Shown here: positions 1 through 12,300 of the stretch, piece by piece
Numbering within the stretch: the first letter of the stretch is position 1
How the letters are laid out: each line of letters starts with the position of its first letter
DNA from: Schistosoma haematobium
Taxonomy: Eukaryota; Platyhelminthes; Trematoda; Strigeidida; Schistosomatidae
Assembly (NCBI RefSeq): GCF_000699445.3
Contig: NC_067196.1
Span: forward strand, 33,252,616 to 33,316,615
Length of the DNA: 64,000 bases
Reading direction: 5' to 3'
Program-made: the position numbers and the translations under genes
Notes under the pieces: model-generated
Database searches by the model: none
Seen by the model: only the letters and a program-made list of their open reading frames with translations
Told to the model about the DNA's origin: nothing

Positions 1-2996
1 CACGAGGCCGATGCCCCTTCTAACAACCAGAGCAAAAATTTTTATAGGTACATGGAACGTTAGAACAATGTGGGAAACCGGGAAGACCAGCCAAATAGCA
101 ACGGAAATGAGGAGATACAACTTGGCAGTACTGGGAATCAGCGAAACCCACTGGACTCAAGCTGGACAGAAAAGGCTAGCTACGGGAGAGATGCTGCTAT
201 ACTCCGGTCACGAAGAGGAAAATGCTCCACACACACAGGGAGTTGCTCTAATGCTGTCCAAAGTAGCACGAAATGCACTTGTATGATGGGAATCCCACGG
301 ATCCAGAATCATCAAAGCATCATTCAAAACAAAGAAGGAGGGGATCTTAATGAATATTATCCAATGTTATGCACCCACCAATGATAGCAACGACGACATT
401 AAAGATCAATTCTACGAGCGGCTGCAGTCAATCATAGAGAAATGCTCAAGAAAGGACCTCACCATTCTGATGGGAGATCTAAATGCCAAAGTCGGAATAG
501 ACAACACTGGATATGAAGATATTATGGGACGACATGGACTGGGAGAGAGGAACGAAAATGGAGAAAGATTTGCAAATTTGTGTGCATTCAACAAATTGGT
601 CATAGGAGGCACAATATTTCCACACAGGCGTATACACAAGGCTACATGGATCTCACCGGACCACACTACAGAGAACCAAATAGACCATATTTGCATCAAC
701 AAAAACTTCCGAAGGACAATGGAAGATGTGAGAACCAGGAGAGGAGCTGACGTAGCTTCAGATCACCACCTAGTTGTAGCCAATTTAAAACTGAAGCTAA
801 AAAAGAACTGGACAAGTGGACAAACAGCACTACAAAGGTTCAATACAGCCTTCCTTCGAGATACTGACAAACTCAATGAATTCAAGATAGCTCTCAACAA
901 CAGATTCCAAGCCTTTCAAGATCTACTGAAGGAAGGAGAAACCACCATGGAGGACAACTGGAAAGGCATCAAAGAAACATTGACTTCAACGTGTCAAGAG
1001 GTTCTGGGCCTAAAGAAACACCATCATAAGGAATGGATCTCTATAGAAACACTGGACAAGATCAAAGAAAGGAAGAACAAGAAGACAGCAATTAACAACA
1101 GCCGAACACGAGCAGAGAAAGTCCAAGCACAAGCTGAATACATAGAAGCAAACAAGCAAGTGAAGAGGAGCATTAGAGCCGACAGGAAGAAATACGTGGA
1201 AGAATTAGCAACGACGGCAGAAAAAGCTGCTAGAGAAGGAAATATGAAACAGCTCTACGATACAACGAAGAAACTATCAGGGAAATACAGTAAACCAGAG
1301 AGGCCGGTCAAAGACAAAGAAGGCAAGCCAATCACTGAAATTCAACAACAGCGAAACAGATGGGTAGAATACTTCGAGGAACTCCTGAATAGGCCGGCTC
1401 CAATGAATCCACCGAACATCGAAGCAGCACACACAGATCTTCCTATAGATGTCAACCCACCAACGACGGAAGAAATTAGAATGGCCGTCAGACAAATCAA
1501 GAACGGGAAAGCAGCAGGACCCGACAACATACCAGCTGAAGCACTGAAATCAGACGTCGAAGTAACCACAAGCATGCTTTACCCTCTATTCAAAAAGATT
1601 TGGGAGGAGGAACAAGTGCCGATGGACTGGAAAGAAGGACACCTCATCAAGATTCCAAAGAAAGGAGATCTGAGCAAATGTGAAAACTACAGAGGCATTA
1701 CACTACTGTCAATACCAGGGAAAGTCTTCAACAGAGTGTTGCTGAACCGGATGAAGGATGCAGTAGATGCCCAACTTCGAGATCAACAAGCTGGATTCCG
1801 AAAGGATCGGTCGTGCACAGACCAAATTGCAACACTACGGATCATCGTCGAACAATCAGTTGAGTGGAACTCGTCACTATACATCAACTTCATTGATTAT
1901 GAAAAGGCATTCGACAGTGTAGATAGGAGGACATTATGGAAACTTCTTCGACACTACGGAGTTCCTGAGAAGATTGTCAATATTATCCGGAACTCATACG
2001 ACGGACTACAGTGCAAAGTAGTGCATGGAGGACAGCTGACAGATGCATTCCAAGTAAGGACCGGAGTCAGACAAGGCTGTTTACTCTCTCCCTTCCTCTT
2101 TCTTCTGGTGGTCGACTGGGCTATGAAGACCTCGACATCTGAAGGAAAACACGGAATACAATGGACAGCTCAGAACCAATTAGACAATTTGGACTTCGCA
2201 GACGACCTAGCCCTCCTATCACGTACACACGAACAGATGCAGATAAAGACAGCCAATGTAGCAGCAGTCTCTGCATCAGTAGGCCTCAGCATACACAAAG
2301 GGAAAACCAAGGTCCTCAAATTCAAAGCGGAGAACAGCAATCCAATCACCCTTGATGGCGAAACTCTGGAAGATGTAGAATCCTTCACATATCTGGGAAG
2401 CATCGTCGATAGACATGGAGGTTCAGATGCAGATGTAAAGGCGAGGATTGGCAAAGCAAGGGCCGCATTCCTACAATTGAAGAACATATGGAACTCAAAA
2501 CAACTTTCAACCAATATCAAAGTGAGAATCTTCAATACGAACGTCAAGGCAATTCTACTATATGGAGCTGAAACTTGGAGAACTACAACAACCACAATCA
2601 AGAAAGTACAAGTATTTATAAATAGCTGTCTACGCAAGATACTCAACATCCATTGGCCGGATACCATCAGCAATAGCCTTCTGTGGGAGAGAACAAACCA
2701 ACTTCCAGCTGAAGAGGAAATTAGGAAAAGACGATGGAAATGGATAGGACATACATTACGCAAATCGTCAAACTGCATCACGAGGCAAGCTCTAACTTGG
2801 AATCCTGAAGGGAAGCGGAAAAGAGGAAGGCCAAAGAACACGTTACGTCGGATAATAGAAGCAGATATGAAAAGGATGAATTACAACTGGAAGGAGCTGG
2901 AAAGGATTGCCCAGGACAGGGTTGGATGGAGAATGCTGGTGAGCGACCTATGCTCCTTCACGAGGAGTAACAGGTGTAAGTAAGTAAGTAAGTAAG
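1..2996 (+). mobile_element. RTE-clade non-LTR retrotransposon, nearly full length, 5' end cut by window
   Basis: A LINE-type element in sense orientation. Its single reading frame (11-2983) has an N-terminal APE-type endonuclease followed by a reverse transcriptase. It ends in a short TAAG tandem tail (about 2980-2996), typical of RTE elements, which lack long poly(A). The 5' end lies outside the window: another copy at 21973-22205 carries the same start region preceded by further element sequence. It probably sits in an upstream intron of the coiled-coil gene, whose first visible exon begins 236 bases downstream. Its target-site duplication cannot be checked because the left flank is missing. 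Naming within schistosome RTE families (SR2/Perere type) was not attempted. Confidence 0.95.
11..2983 (+). pseudogene. RTE endonuclease-reverse transcriptase, one internal stop codon
   Basis: Endonuclease plus reverse transcriptase that would nick the target and copy the element RNA into DNA. In one frame the sequence shows the endonuclease start motif GTWNVRT (near residue 13), SETHW, DLNAKVG (near 472-492) and SDHHLV (near 758-775). The RT blocks are AGFRKDRS (near 1788), [10 protein letters not shown] (near 1888), [10 protein letters not shown] (near 2062) and the catalytic FADD box (near 2195). The C-terminal part has RRWKWIGH and a basic KRKRGRPK patch. The frame spans about 990 codons. 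The only defect seen is a TGA at 284-286; the copy at 15119 has GGA (glycine) at the equivalent place, so this is probably a single G-to-T change. An ATG at 350 could restart translation but would lose the first endonuclease motifs. The copy is therefore recent, but probably not autonomous as read. Confidence 0.93.
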
Positions 2997-3231
2997 TTTC
3001 TATCAGTTTTTGCAGACAGCGTTCTGTTAACAAAAAACTCGTTTGAACAGATCAACTCCGTCTTTTCATCGCTTTTCCAAAATTTATGAAAAAGGGTTCT
3101 TATTTGTATGTCAATCTGTTACAAAAACAAATTTTTAAATGATTAGGTAATAATCATTAAAATTAGTTCTACTGAATAATTCAATTACTTTCCATGTATA
3201 TATCTCTAACTTTGATTCATTGTTTAAATAG

Positions 3232-3357
3232 ATAATTGTAATTAAATTTGCCGGTATACAACGTCATACACAATTTATCATAAATCAAGAAAAAGAGAAA
3301 AATGAAAAACTTGAAAAAGCTTTGGAGATACATCAAACGAATTTATTTAACTTACAG
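3232..3357 (+). CDS. Coiled-coil gene, internal exon 1 of those visible
   Basis: 126 bases, exactly 42 open codons from a TAG acceptor (3229-3231) to a GTAAGT donor (3358). The second half is rich in Lys/Glu/Leu with heptad spacing and ends in Leu-Gln at the splice site. The acceptor has only a modest pyrimidine tract, so the left boundary is less certain than the right. Confidence 0.6.
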
Positions 3358-6300
3358 GTAAGTGTGAAAAGAAAAGAGACAAATTACTTAATTCATAGTT
3401 GAGACGAAAAGGATTCTCAGTGATTATTCTAATCTGTAAGTGGCATTTGTCATGGATCCATGGGTGTTTCAACCATAAATTAATTAATTCACGCTAAAAT
3501 AACAAAGTACAAAACACTAGACAACAGTTTGTATAATTTTTTTAGTGGATTCTTTATCATTGGATACTGTGGATTATTTTAAGCAAGTGATTCTTGTTAC
3601 AAAAAAATGTATTACAATATTTGTCATTTATCAAATATGAAGTAATTATCTTTTTTATGAATTTTCTGAAGTACTACTTATGTTTATTTGTCAGCTACTC
3701 AGAATAGATCATAATTTACTTCTTAGAATCTTGTTATTCACCACTTACTATTAAGACTCAACGTATGATTCAAACTACAGTTTTGAAATAAATGATGTAA
3801 AAATCGAAGTTATGCTTTATTATAGTCCAGAGAATTATCATTGAATTACGATTCACGATCAACTAGCTGTACAAACATAAACACTGATTAAATGGCTTAG
3901 ATTTATTTAATAAAATTACAATCTGAATTAAATCGATAATAATAGGGTTGTATAATACTGTTTACAAGACTAGTCATTATATACTCTTCATATATGAAGA
4001 CGTTCATTCAACAGTTTGCTTACGATTGGTAGAGTTACAATTAAGTACAAATTAACTTTGATAGTACATATCAATTTCAACCCGAATTAGAACAGCCTGT
4101 ATATGTAAAGCTAACCATAGTCATCATATCAGTAGGACTCGATTATTAAATGTATGAATATCATTTTCTTTAACGTTCAATTCAAATATATATTCTGTTT
4201 TCTGTTGTTTCGTGTATGATTTCTTCACTGAGATCACTTCAAGAAATAAAATAGTGCGCATTAACTATATAATCAAAAGAATCAACATTGATCCCTTTAT
4301 TTATTGATATACAAGTATGTCATTTAAAAATACAGAATGATCAGGAAAATGGGTAAAAATGAAGTGGCTATATTTGTTCAATGATTTCTGTTTGCTTGTG
4401 TTATTACTCACATAGATTTAAATGGTTATTTATAGATTTATGTAATAGGAACATAGTCATCCTTCACATGAACTCTTATGCCATATACAACTTTTTGAAT
4501 TTGTCTCCAGTTTCCAACATTCTTCTAGACAAACAAATAGACTTATTCATACTGGCTTCGATTTGCTAATAAGTACTTCTCTGTAAAATATAATATACAA
4601 AATAATTCATTAAAATAGTGTCACAGAGCTCAAATGTATTTTATGTAGTCAAAAATATAAAGAAAAAATTCATGAAGACTGTTTTGGATATAGCAAAAAT
4701 AGACTAAGTAGTTGGTGAAAACTTTGTATGAATTTCAGGATAATTTTTATTACAGGTCGAAAGTACCTAAAAAAATCATTATAAACTAAGTAACACTGAA
4801 CAAAAGTTAGACTTCAAATCTTTTTATGATAAAATAAATCTGTCTAACTTCTTCACTTGAATGATCAGATTCATATGTTATGAGGACAATGTAGAAGGAG
4901 AAATAAAGGAACTGAAGAAAACGTAGCTGCCAAATAAATTTCTAATTAGTTTAATTGAGTATATTTCCGGATCTAGCAAGGAGATAAATGTTGTGACTGT
5001 GAGTATTAAAATACTACAATTAATACTACATCTAAAAGATGATACAGCCAATGATATGGTAACTTATCACATCATCAGATTACTATATAATAAGTCTTGA
5101 GAATTTAACTGGTTCATCAATTCCTCAAATGAACCAGTAAAAATACAGCTAATCAAAGTTATTAATGGTAAGATAATCAGTGTATGTTTAGTTGATTCTA
5201 TGAAGCTAGTTAAGCTGTGATTAAAGGGATTAATCAGTGAATGTCTATAAATGTCCTTCCTAATTGATGAGAATAACACCTACCGAGTCTGTAAACAACC
5301 CACATCTTTCGCATTACGAAAACAAATAATCCTTTCAGTAAGTTCCATCTGTACGATTACAGTCAGTAAGTCACAACGTAGTACCGGGTATGTATGTACG
5401 CCAGTTCAAGTTGCCATATACCATCAGCACAGAGAAATGAAATTTTCAGTTCGAATCCCAGAATAGTAGAGGTAGTAACAGTATCACTGGTAATAGTATA
5501 GATTAGGCATCGAAGATACGATTCAAGAAAATATGAAGCCATGAAATTAAAAGCACGACAAAAGTTGTGAGGAATCCGAAAGCTTAGAGTTTGGAGGAGG
5601 ACAAAGAATGGATGCAGCTACGCCATTGCAAACGATTTTGAGCAGTGCCATTCAGTCTCCAACCAGTTTTTACGTTAATCACACGGACATGGAATGAAAT
5701 GAATTTTTTCGATTATATACATTAGTTTCAGAATAATTTACTGAAAGTCACTGAAATGTCTCGCATATCCAAATTAAAGGTCATAAGAACAATTCTTATG
5801 TATACACACAAAATTATATATTTATCTACTTTGTTTGTCCTCGTAAACCTTAGAACCGTTACTTCTTCAAAAAGATGTTATTTCTATTTTATTTTAAAAT
5901 CACTTGCCCCAATCTTTTTTTTATTAACTCTCCTTATCTCTTCCTATTTTATAAATCATTAGTATTCTTATTATATGTCTATTTCGTATCACATTATTAT
6001 CATTCTCAGCTGTTATCGAAGTTATCAGTATAGGGTTGTAGAGATTATTAAGTTTTTGGTTGAGATCATGAACGAATTGATGTTAGACCACCATTGAAAA
6101 CCTGGAAGCACTGGATGGCCGTTTCGTGCTATTGTGGGACTACTCAGTAGTTCGCATCCACGATCCTGCCCACAGGGTTCGGACCCAGAGCCCTCAGTAT
6201 CATTTAGTCAGTGAGTATTCAATTTCAAACGGAGTTTGCGTGAATTCTGCTGAATTATACTTGTTTCTTTTATAAGTTTATGCTATCCAAAATATTTGTT

Positions 6301-9300
6301 TACAATTTTTCATAAATATGATCAAAATAAATTGTAGACAACATTTGATAATATATCAAGACAAAACCAAAAACTTTTCAATGAATATGAAGAATTACAA
6401 CAGAAAATTCAACTGAAAGAGGTTACAATTAAAACTTTACAAGAAGAGAATAATCAATTATCAGAGAATTATAAAACTGTTTTACAGAAATTAACTTCCA
6501 ACAATATTAACAATGACAACAGTAGTAATGTCAACACAAATAATGTGAAAAGAAATGATGGAACTTATGAGAGTAACAAAAGTAACGATGATAAAAGTAT
6601 TAACGATCGCAAACAAAATAACAAAGAATATACACAACCTGATCAAAATCATCACCAACGTGAATCTCCAATGAATCCAACGCATATGACGTACCCGGAA
6701 AAAGTAATTCATAAAACCTAACTTTAGTATGTTATTTATGAAAAATAAACGCTCCTTAAATATTATAAGGATTTAGGAATAAGTATTTGTTTAAGGACAT
6801 TGATATTTATAAACACTGACTAAAGTTAAAAGGTAACATCACTTATAACTAAATGTTAAACCGGTAGCCTCACAATGTAGTCATGATGCTTCGAATTTAA
6901 TCTCAATTTTAATTCAATAACAAATAGGTATTTGATAATTTTGAAATCAATTGAAAATTTCATCAATAAAAAGCTTCTCAGTAGTGCATAATATTGATAG
7001 GTTTAGTAGTCATTCAAAACCAGTAATCATAAACAGGTTGTTTCGTCACAGTTATTAACTTGAAGGTGTTGTAGTAATCATGAAACTTGAGAATCTTAGG
7101 TTCGATTTCACTTAGGGTCATGGATATAAGCTGCTAGGCAATCGTAAACAAGGATGTAGCAGCTATTCTATGGTTATGATTTCCAAATATTTATTCGCTT
7201 ATATCATGAAAACTATCATTAATTTGAATAAGTCCCTACAAGCTAGCTGATTGCATAATACGGCTATTTATATTAATGAACATTATGTTAACACTTTAGG
7301 AAAATTATTTTCTAGACAGAAATACTCCCATTGATTTTTAATATTGATCTTTTTTTAATTATTATTTCTATTATTCTCCGTTGTTGTGTATTCACATTGT
7401 TTTTTACCAAATGTATATATTGTGTTTAATGTATGTGGAATTAAAATATCCTATTGTGTCATTGAATAAAAATAAAGAGAATTCAGTGAGAAAAACCATT
7501 TACTTAAGCTGTACATTCGTATTTAGTTATATGGAAAATATATGTCCGTGGAAGAATAGAAGATTGCATCATGAATTATTATCAAATGAGCTTGCGTAAT
7601 AATCAAGGAAGGAATATAAGGGTGAAAATAATAATAATATAAGGAAGTAAAAATTTAACAAGTGTTAGGATAAGACAAGCAAATAATTTATGATGGAGGT
7701 TTTAAATGTATTGAAACTGAGATGGAAATTCTATCTGTTCAGTGGAGTATAACTAATGAACGCTCATTAAGAGTTGTAAGCGGATGAATATACTATAGTA
7801 TAGTAACTAAGTTATTAGTTATTAACAAACTTAGAAAACTACGTGATAAATGTAGCTGAGAAGAGAAAAGTATGCAGAAATACAAATGAAAGATGTTTAT
7901 TCAGAATATGAAACAGAAAAGTGAATTGATAATCGGAATAAAAGAAATCACGAATAGATTACTCATTTCAAATTTGAACACTGAAATGTAATACCTTTGA
8001 CCGCTTCAGTGCATAGCAAGGATTCAAATCTCTTATGGGACGCGAATTGAAAAAAAATTTAACAAATTGAAATACTAGATACAGGGTGTAGTTTTGGTTG
8101 ATACGGCTTTAATAACAAGTCAGTATGACCAGGATTTCGTATGTAATAATAATTGACTAACCCTGCTTTGCAGAAATTCTCTATTTTACTTTCGTCGAAA
8201 GAAAATAGGTTTGTTTCCACTGTATATAATACCTAGTAAGGCAAATACCGTTTAGCGAATATATGTTTGTTGCTTGATACAAAGTACAAGAAACGAATAA
8301 ATCTGATAACTTACGTATAAGTTAACTTACTGTACGGTAAACATATAATATTAACGGAATTACATAAAACGCGACAAACCGATGAACTAGTATGAATGTA
8401 AAATTAATCCGTTTTCGTTTTTATAACTTAAACGATCCAGTATTCATATAACTAAAAAAATGCACAAAACTATTCGTTCTTTTCTAGATAATTGCATCCT
8501 CAGTAACGTGTAAATTCCGATTACCTTATCTGTCACAACGATACAGAACCCAATACTGATGTGTTTAAATCCTATTTTAAAAAGAGTACAAGTCTACAGA
8601 TCCTTATCGACAATAACTAAATTTTCACTACTCTTGAAAGAATGGATATACGCTTGTCATATACAGTCCATTGGTAATTTAGTACACTGAAAGAGTAAAT
8701 AATAACGATTATAACATATGATGTTATTTTACTAATAATAAAAATTCACCCATAAATATTGGCAATTTTATTCATTATTGATACCTGTTGCATTGACATA
8801 ATATTAACACTAATTGGTGTTTATCGATTCCATAACCATTAGTTTTATTTAAATTACGTTAGCTCTCTATAGTTTTAAAAATTATCTACATACTTGAATA
8901 GTTTATCCCTAATGAAGAGTAACTAATAAAAATTTTAGTTTAGAAACAAATTAGCATAGCAGCATAGAATGATCTTTGCACATAACTTATCAACTGTGGC
9001 ACATTTATTTGTTAATTATATAGCGAACAAACCCTTTTTAAAAAAGAGAATAAAGCTTGTAGTGATTTTTCCTATTACAGAATAATATATCATTGTATCA
9101 AATATCAAAAGAACAATTAGCTATGCAACAATATCAAAATGATTTAGAAGAAACCATTAGGAAACAAGCAAAACAAATTAGACAATTAAAAGTAAGTTCT
9201 TATATTAATTAAATATTTGGATATGATTCAACTACTATATGAATTCATCCAAAAAAGAAAGATCTTGAGATGGTTGAGAACATTTTTAGCTCAGGTGGAT

Positions 9301-12300
9301 GATTTTGGTGGAGTTTTGTTCTCTGAGCTGGATGGTTTCGTCATGGAGTTTTCATCGTTCTTCTGAAACTAGGTCTAACTAGTTATTCTATGCTTCAATA
9401 TTTTCAATGCCTCTTTTGTTGATAACAGTTCAACACCAAAATTACTGCATAAATTGTCTTAAAAAAACTCAACTGAACTAATTTACTTGAAATTTCCTCT
9501 TAGTTTGTCATAACTATTAATAAAATTGAATGAAGCAGAATTCATTAACATTCTTCAGAAGCGTTTAATCTAATATCCTTCCGTAATATAAAAGCCAATT
9601 TTTATAAACCAACTGAAATCATTGTGATATCATTTCATGGTAATATAAAGTGTCCTTTAAAGCCTGCAAAAATCAAGAAAAAATAAAGCCATCTCATTTA
9701 ACACATAAAAATGGGTCAGTTTGACTCATTCACATCATTGACTAAACTTTTTCTACTGTTCTACTAACGTCCGACAGAATTCGACAGTGCATTATATTTC
9801 CTCTTATGTTCAGTTTAAGATGGCTGACATCGCATAAAAATAGATCGGATGTTGCTAGCAGTGAAAAGAGGGATGCGCATCACTCCCTGTTTGAGACTCG
9901 TTAGCTGATTCCTCGGTTTTGATGACCATAATAATGATTATCAATAAAGATATGTCTGAATGTTCTGTTGTTATCCATTCTAACCGAATTATAAACACTC
10001 ATATTGCTAATTCATTTTTGTATTACTTACTTGAGTACCAACTCTAGGATTCAGGTACATCCAGCTGACGAATCCAAAATAGAAGGAAACGCGCCTCCTG
10101 GCTTCCACTGCTAGCCACCATCATCTCAGCTGACCCACATTGGTAGCTTAAATTACCTTAAATTTATGCAGTAACTGTCAATAGTGAAAGATGAACAGTG
10201 TTTTGTGAATAACTTGGATGTTTAAACTTCTTTTTCACTAAATCCGAGTGCATCAGGGGATATTTTCGAGATGGGACACACTCTTATGAATTTGTGGCTC
10301 ATAAGTTTTCCAGTGTCCCATTTGTGCACTGCATCAATCTTTTTCAGGCGTTTTCCCGTTCGTTTAGTGAGTGAATGCTGCATGTAAGAACATGATTTCA
10401 CGAAAGCAAACGAAGATGACCAAACCTACCAAGAAAACTAATTACAAAAATGTCGTCATAATAAATAGATAGATCACTTGTGGAATGATTAGAAAGCTCA
10501 CTTGTATATGAATTAGGAAATGAAGATGTTGTCCAGAATAACAATAAAAGCTTCATAGTTAAACTATCTAGCTTGGCAAAATCAACACCACACAAAGACT
10601 TAAGAATAATTATTATTATTACTATTGTTACTATTATTTGATATATTAGCAAGCGTGTATGATATTTGGCAGTGGAATACAGGACGCATTTTTCCTCCCA
10701 TTCAGAACTCGTCAGTGCAATGTACCCGTATTCCGGTTTTGTTGTTCACAATTGGGCTCAAACTGAGTAACTTTATCTTCAAATGACAACACATTATCTA
10801 TTGAACGTTATCCAGTAGAAACTAATTAATCCTATTCCTAAATATCAACAATAAGAAAATATGAAAAATTAAAAATAACAATAACAAGGATTTTCACATT
10901 TTTCCCAAGTGTTAACCTATGGGTACAATCAAATAAATTTAAATCCACCTGTTTAAATAACCACTCTTGTTCCATATTTCCACATTTGTATTTAAAATAC
11001 CTTTAATCTGATTATGAATTATAAGAAATAAGATGTTTGGACAATGAATTAATTGACTAAATACTAAATACTTCACTTAATAATATACTAACGTTTTTAC
11101 CATTATATACATATATACATATGAATAACATATGTAATGGATAGTACTGATAGAAGGAAGTAGTTAGGTAAAAATAAATCAAAGTAATGATTAACAAATG
11201 TTCACTGTTAATGATCAATTAAAAACAGCATTCATTTTCTTCAATGGAATGCAACTTTGGATTTCCACATTCTAATTCTTTCTACTATTTGCCCAAACAA
11301 ATGAAAGGGTCTACAGATTTTTATTTCGTCACTACAAAATTCGACATTCTTGAAGATTATTACCATTCTTTGACTTTGTCATTCAGAGAAATTAAACACA
11401 ACTTGTATAGTTCGATCCATCTTCGCCTGTTTAAGTTGATATTACTATTGTTTGTTTCACATACATTGTTGTCATCTCTATTGTATATTCTCAACGTCTT
11501 AAAAGGGATTTTCTCGACCTTATATAATATTTGTAATTTGATAAAGTAATAATTAAACAATAATTCATAAATAATTTGATAAGTCCTTTAAGCTAACATT
11601 GTTACTTACTTACTTACTTACGTCTGTTACTCCTCGTGAAGGAACGTAGGCCGCTCACCAGCATTCTCCATCTAACCCTGTCCTTGGCAATCCTTTCCAG
11701 CTCTTCCCAGTTCCTATTGATCCTTTTTATATCTACTTCTATTTCCCGATGTAATGTGTTCTTTGGCCTTCCACTTTTCCGCTTCCCTTCAGGATTCCAA
11801 GTTAGGGCTTGCCTCGTGATGCAGTTTGATGACTTGTGTAGTGTATGTCCTATCCATTTCCATCGTCTTTTCCTAATTTCTTCTTCAGCTGGAAGCTGGT
11901 TTGTTCTCTCCCACAGAAGGCTATTGCTGATGGTATCCGGCCAATGGATGTTGAGTATCTTGCGTAGACAGCTATTTATAAATACTTGCACCTTCTTGAT
12001 GATGGTTGTTGTAGTTCTCCAAGTTTCATCTTCGTAGAGTAGAACTGTGTTGAAATTCATATAGAAGGGTCTGACTTTGATGTTGGCTTGGCAATAGTTG
12101 TTTTGAGTTCCATATGTTCTTCAATTGAAGGAATGCAGCCGTTGCTTTTCCAATCCTCGCCTTTACGTCTTCGTCCAATCCTCCTTGTTCATCGATGATG
12201 CTTCCCATGTATGTGAATGATTCTATGTCTTCCAGAGTTTTGCCATCAAGAGTGATTGGATTGCTGTTCTCCGTGTTGTATTTGGGGACCTTGGTTTCCC

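Noticed and set aside
2170..2841. Long open frame on the minus strand
   Set aside because: Shadow of the RTE reverse transcriptase; no independent coding signal.
2980..2996. TAAG repeats as a short tandem array or CRISPR-like repeat
   Set aside because: This is the RTE 3' tail; no spacers are present.
5251..5466. 71-codon open frame
   Set aside because: No splice context, no recognisable protein features, and it falls in a repeat-like stretch of an intron.
11636..12037. Plus-strand open frame of 133 codons
   Set aside because: Antisense to the RTE remnant whose true frame is on the minus strand.
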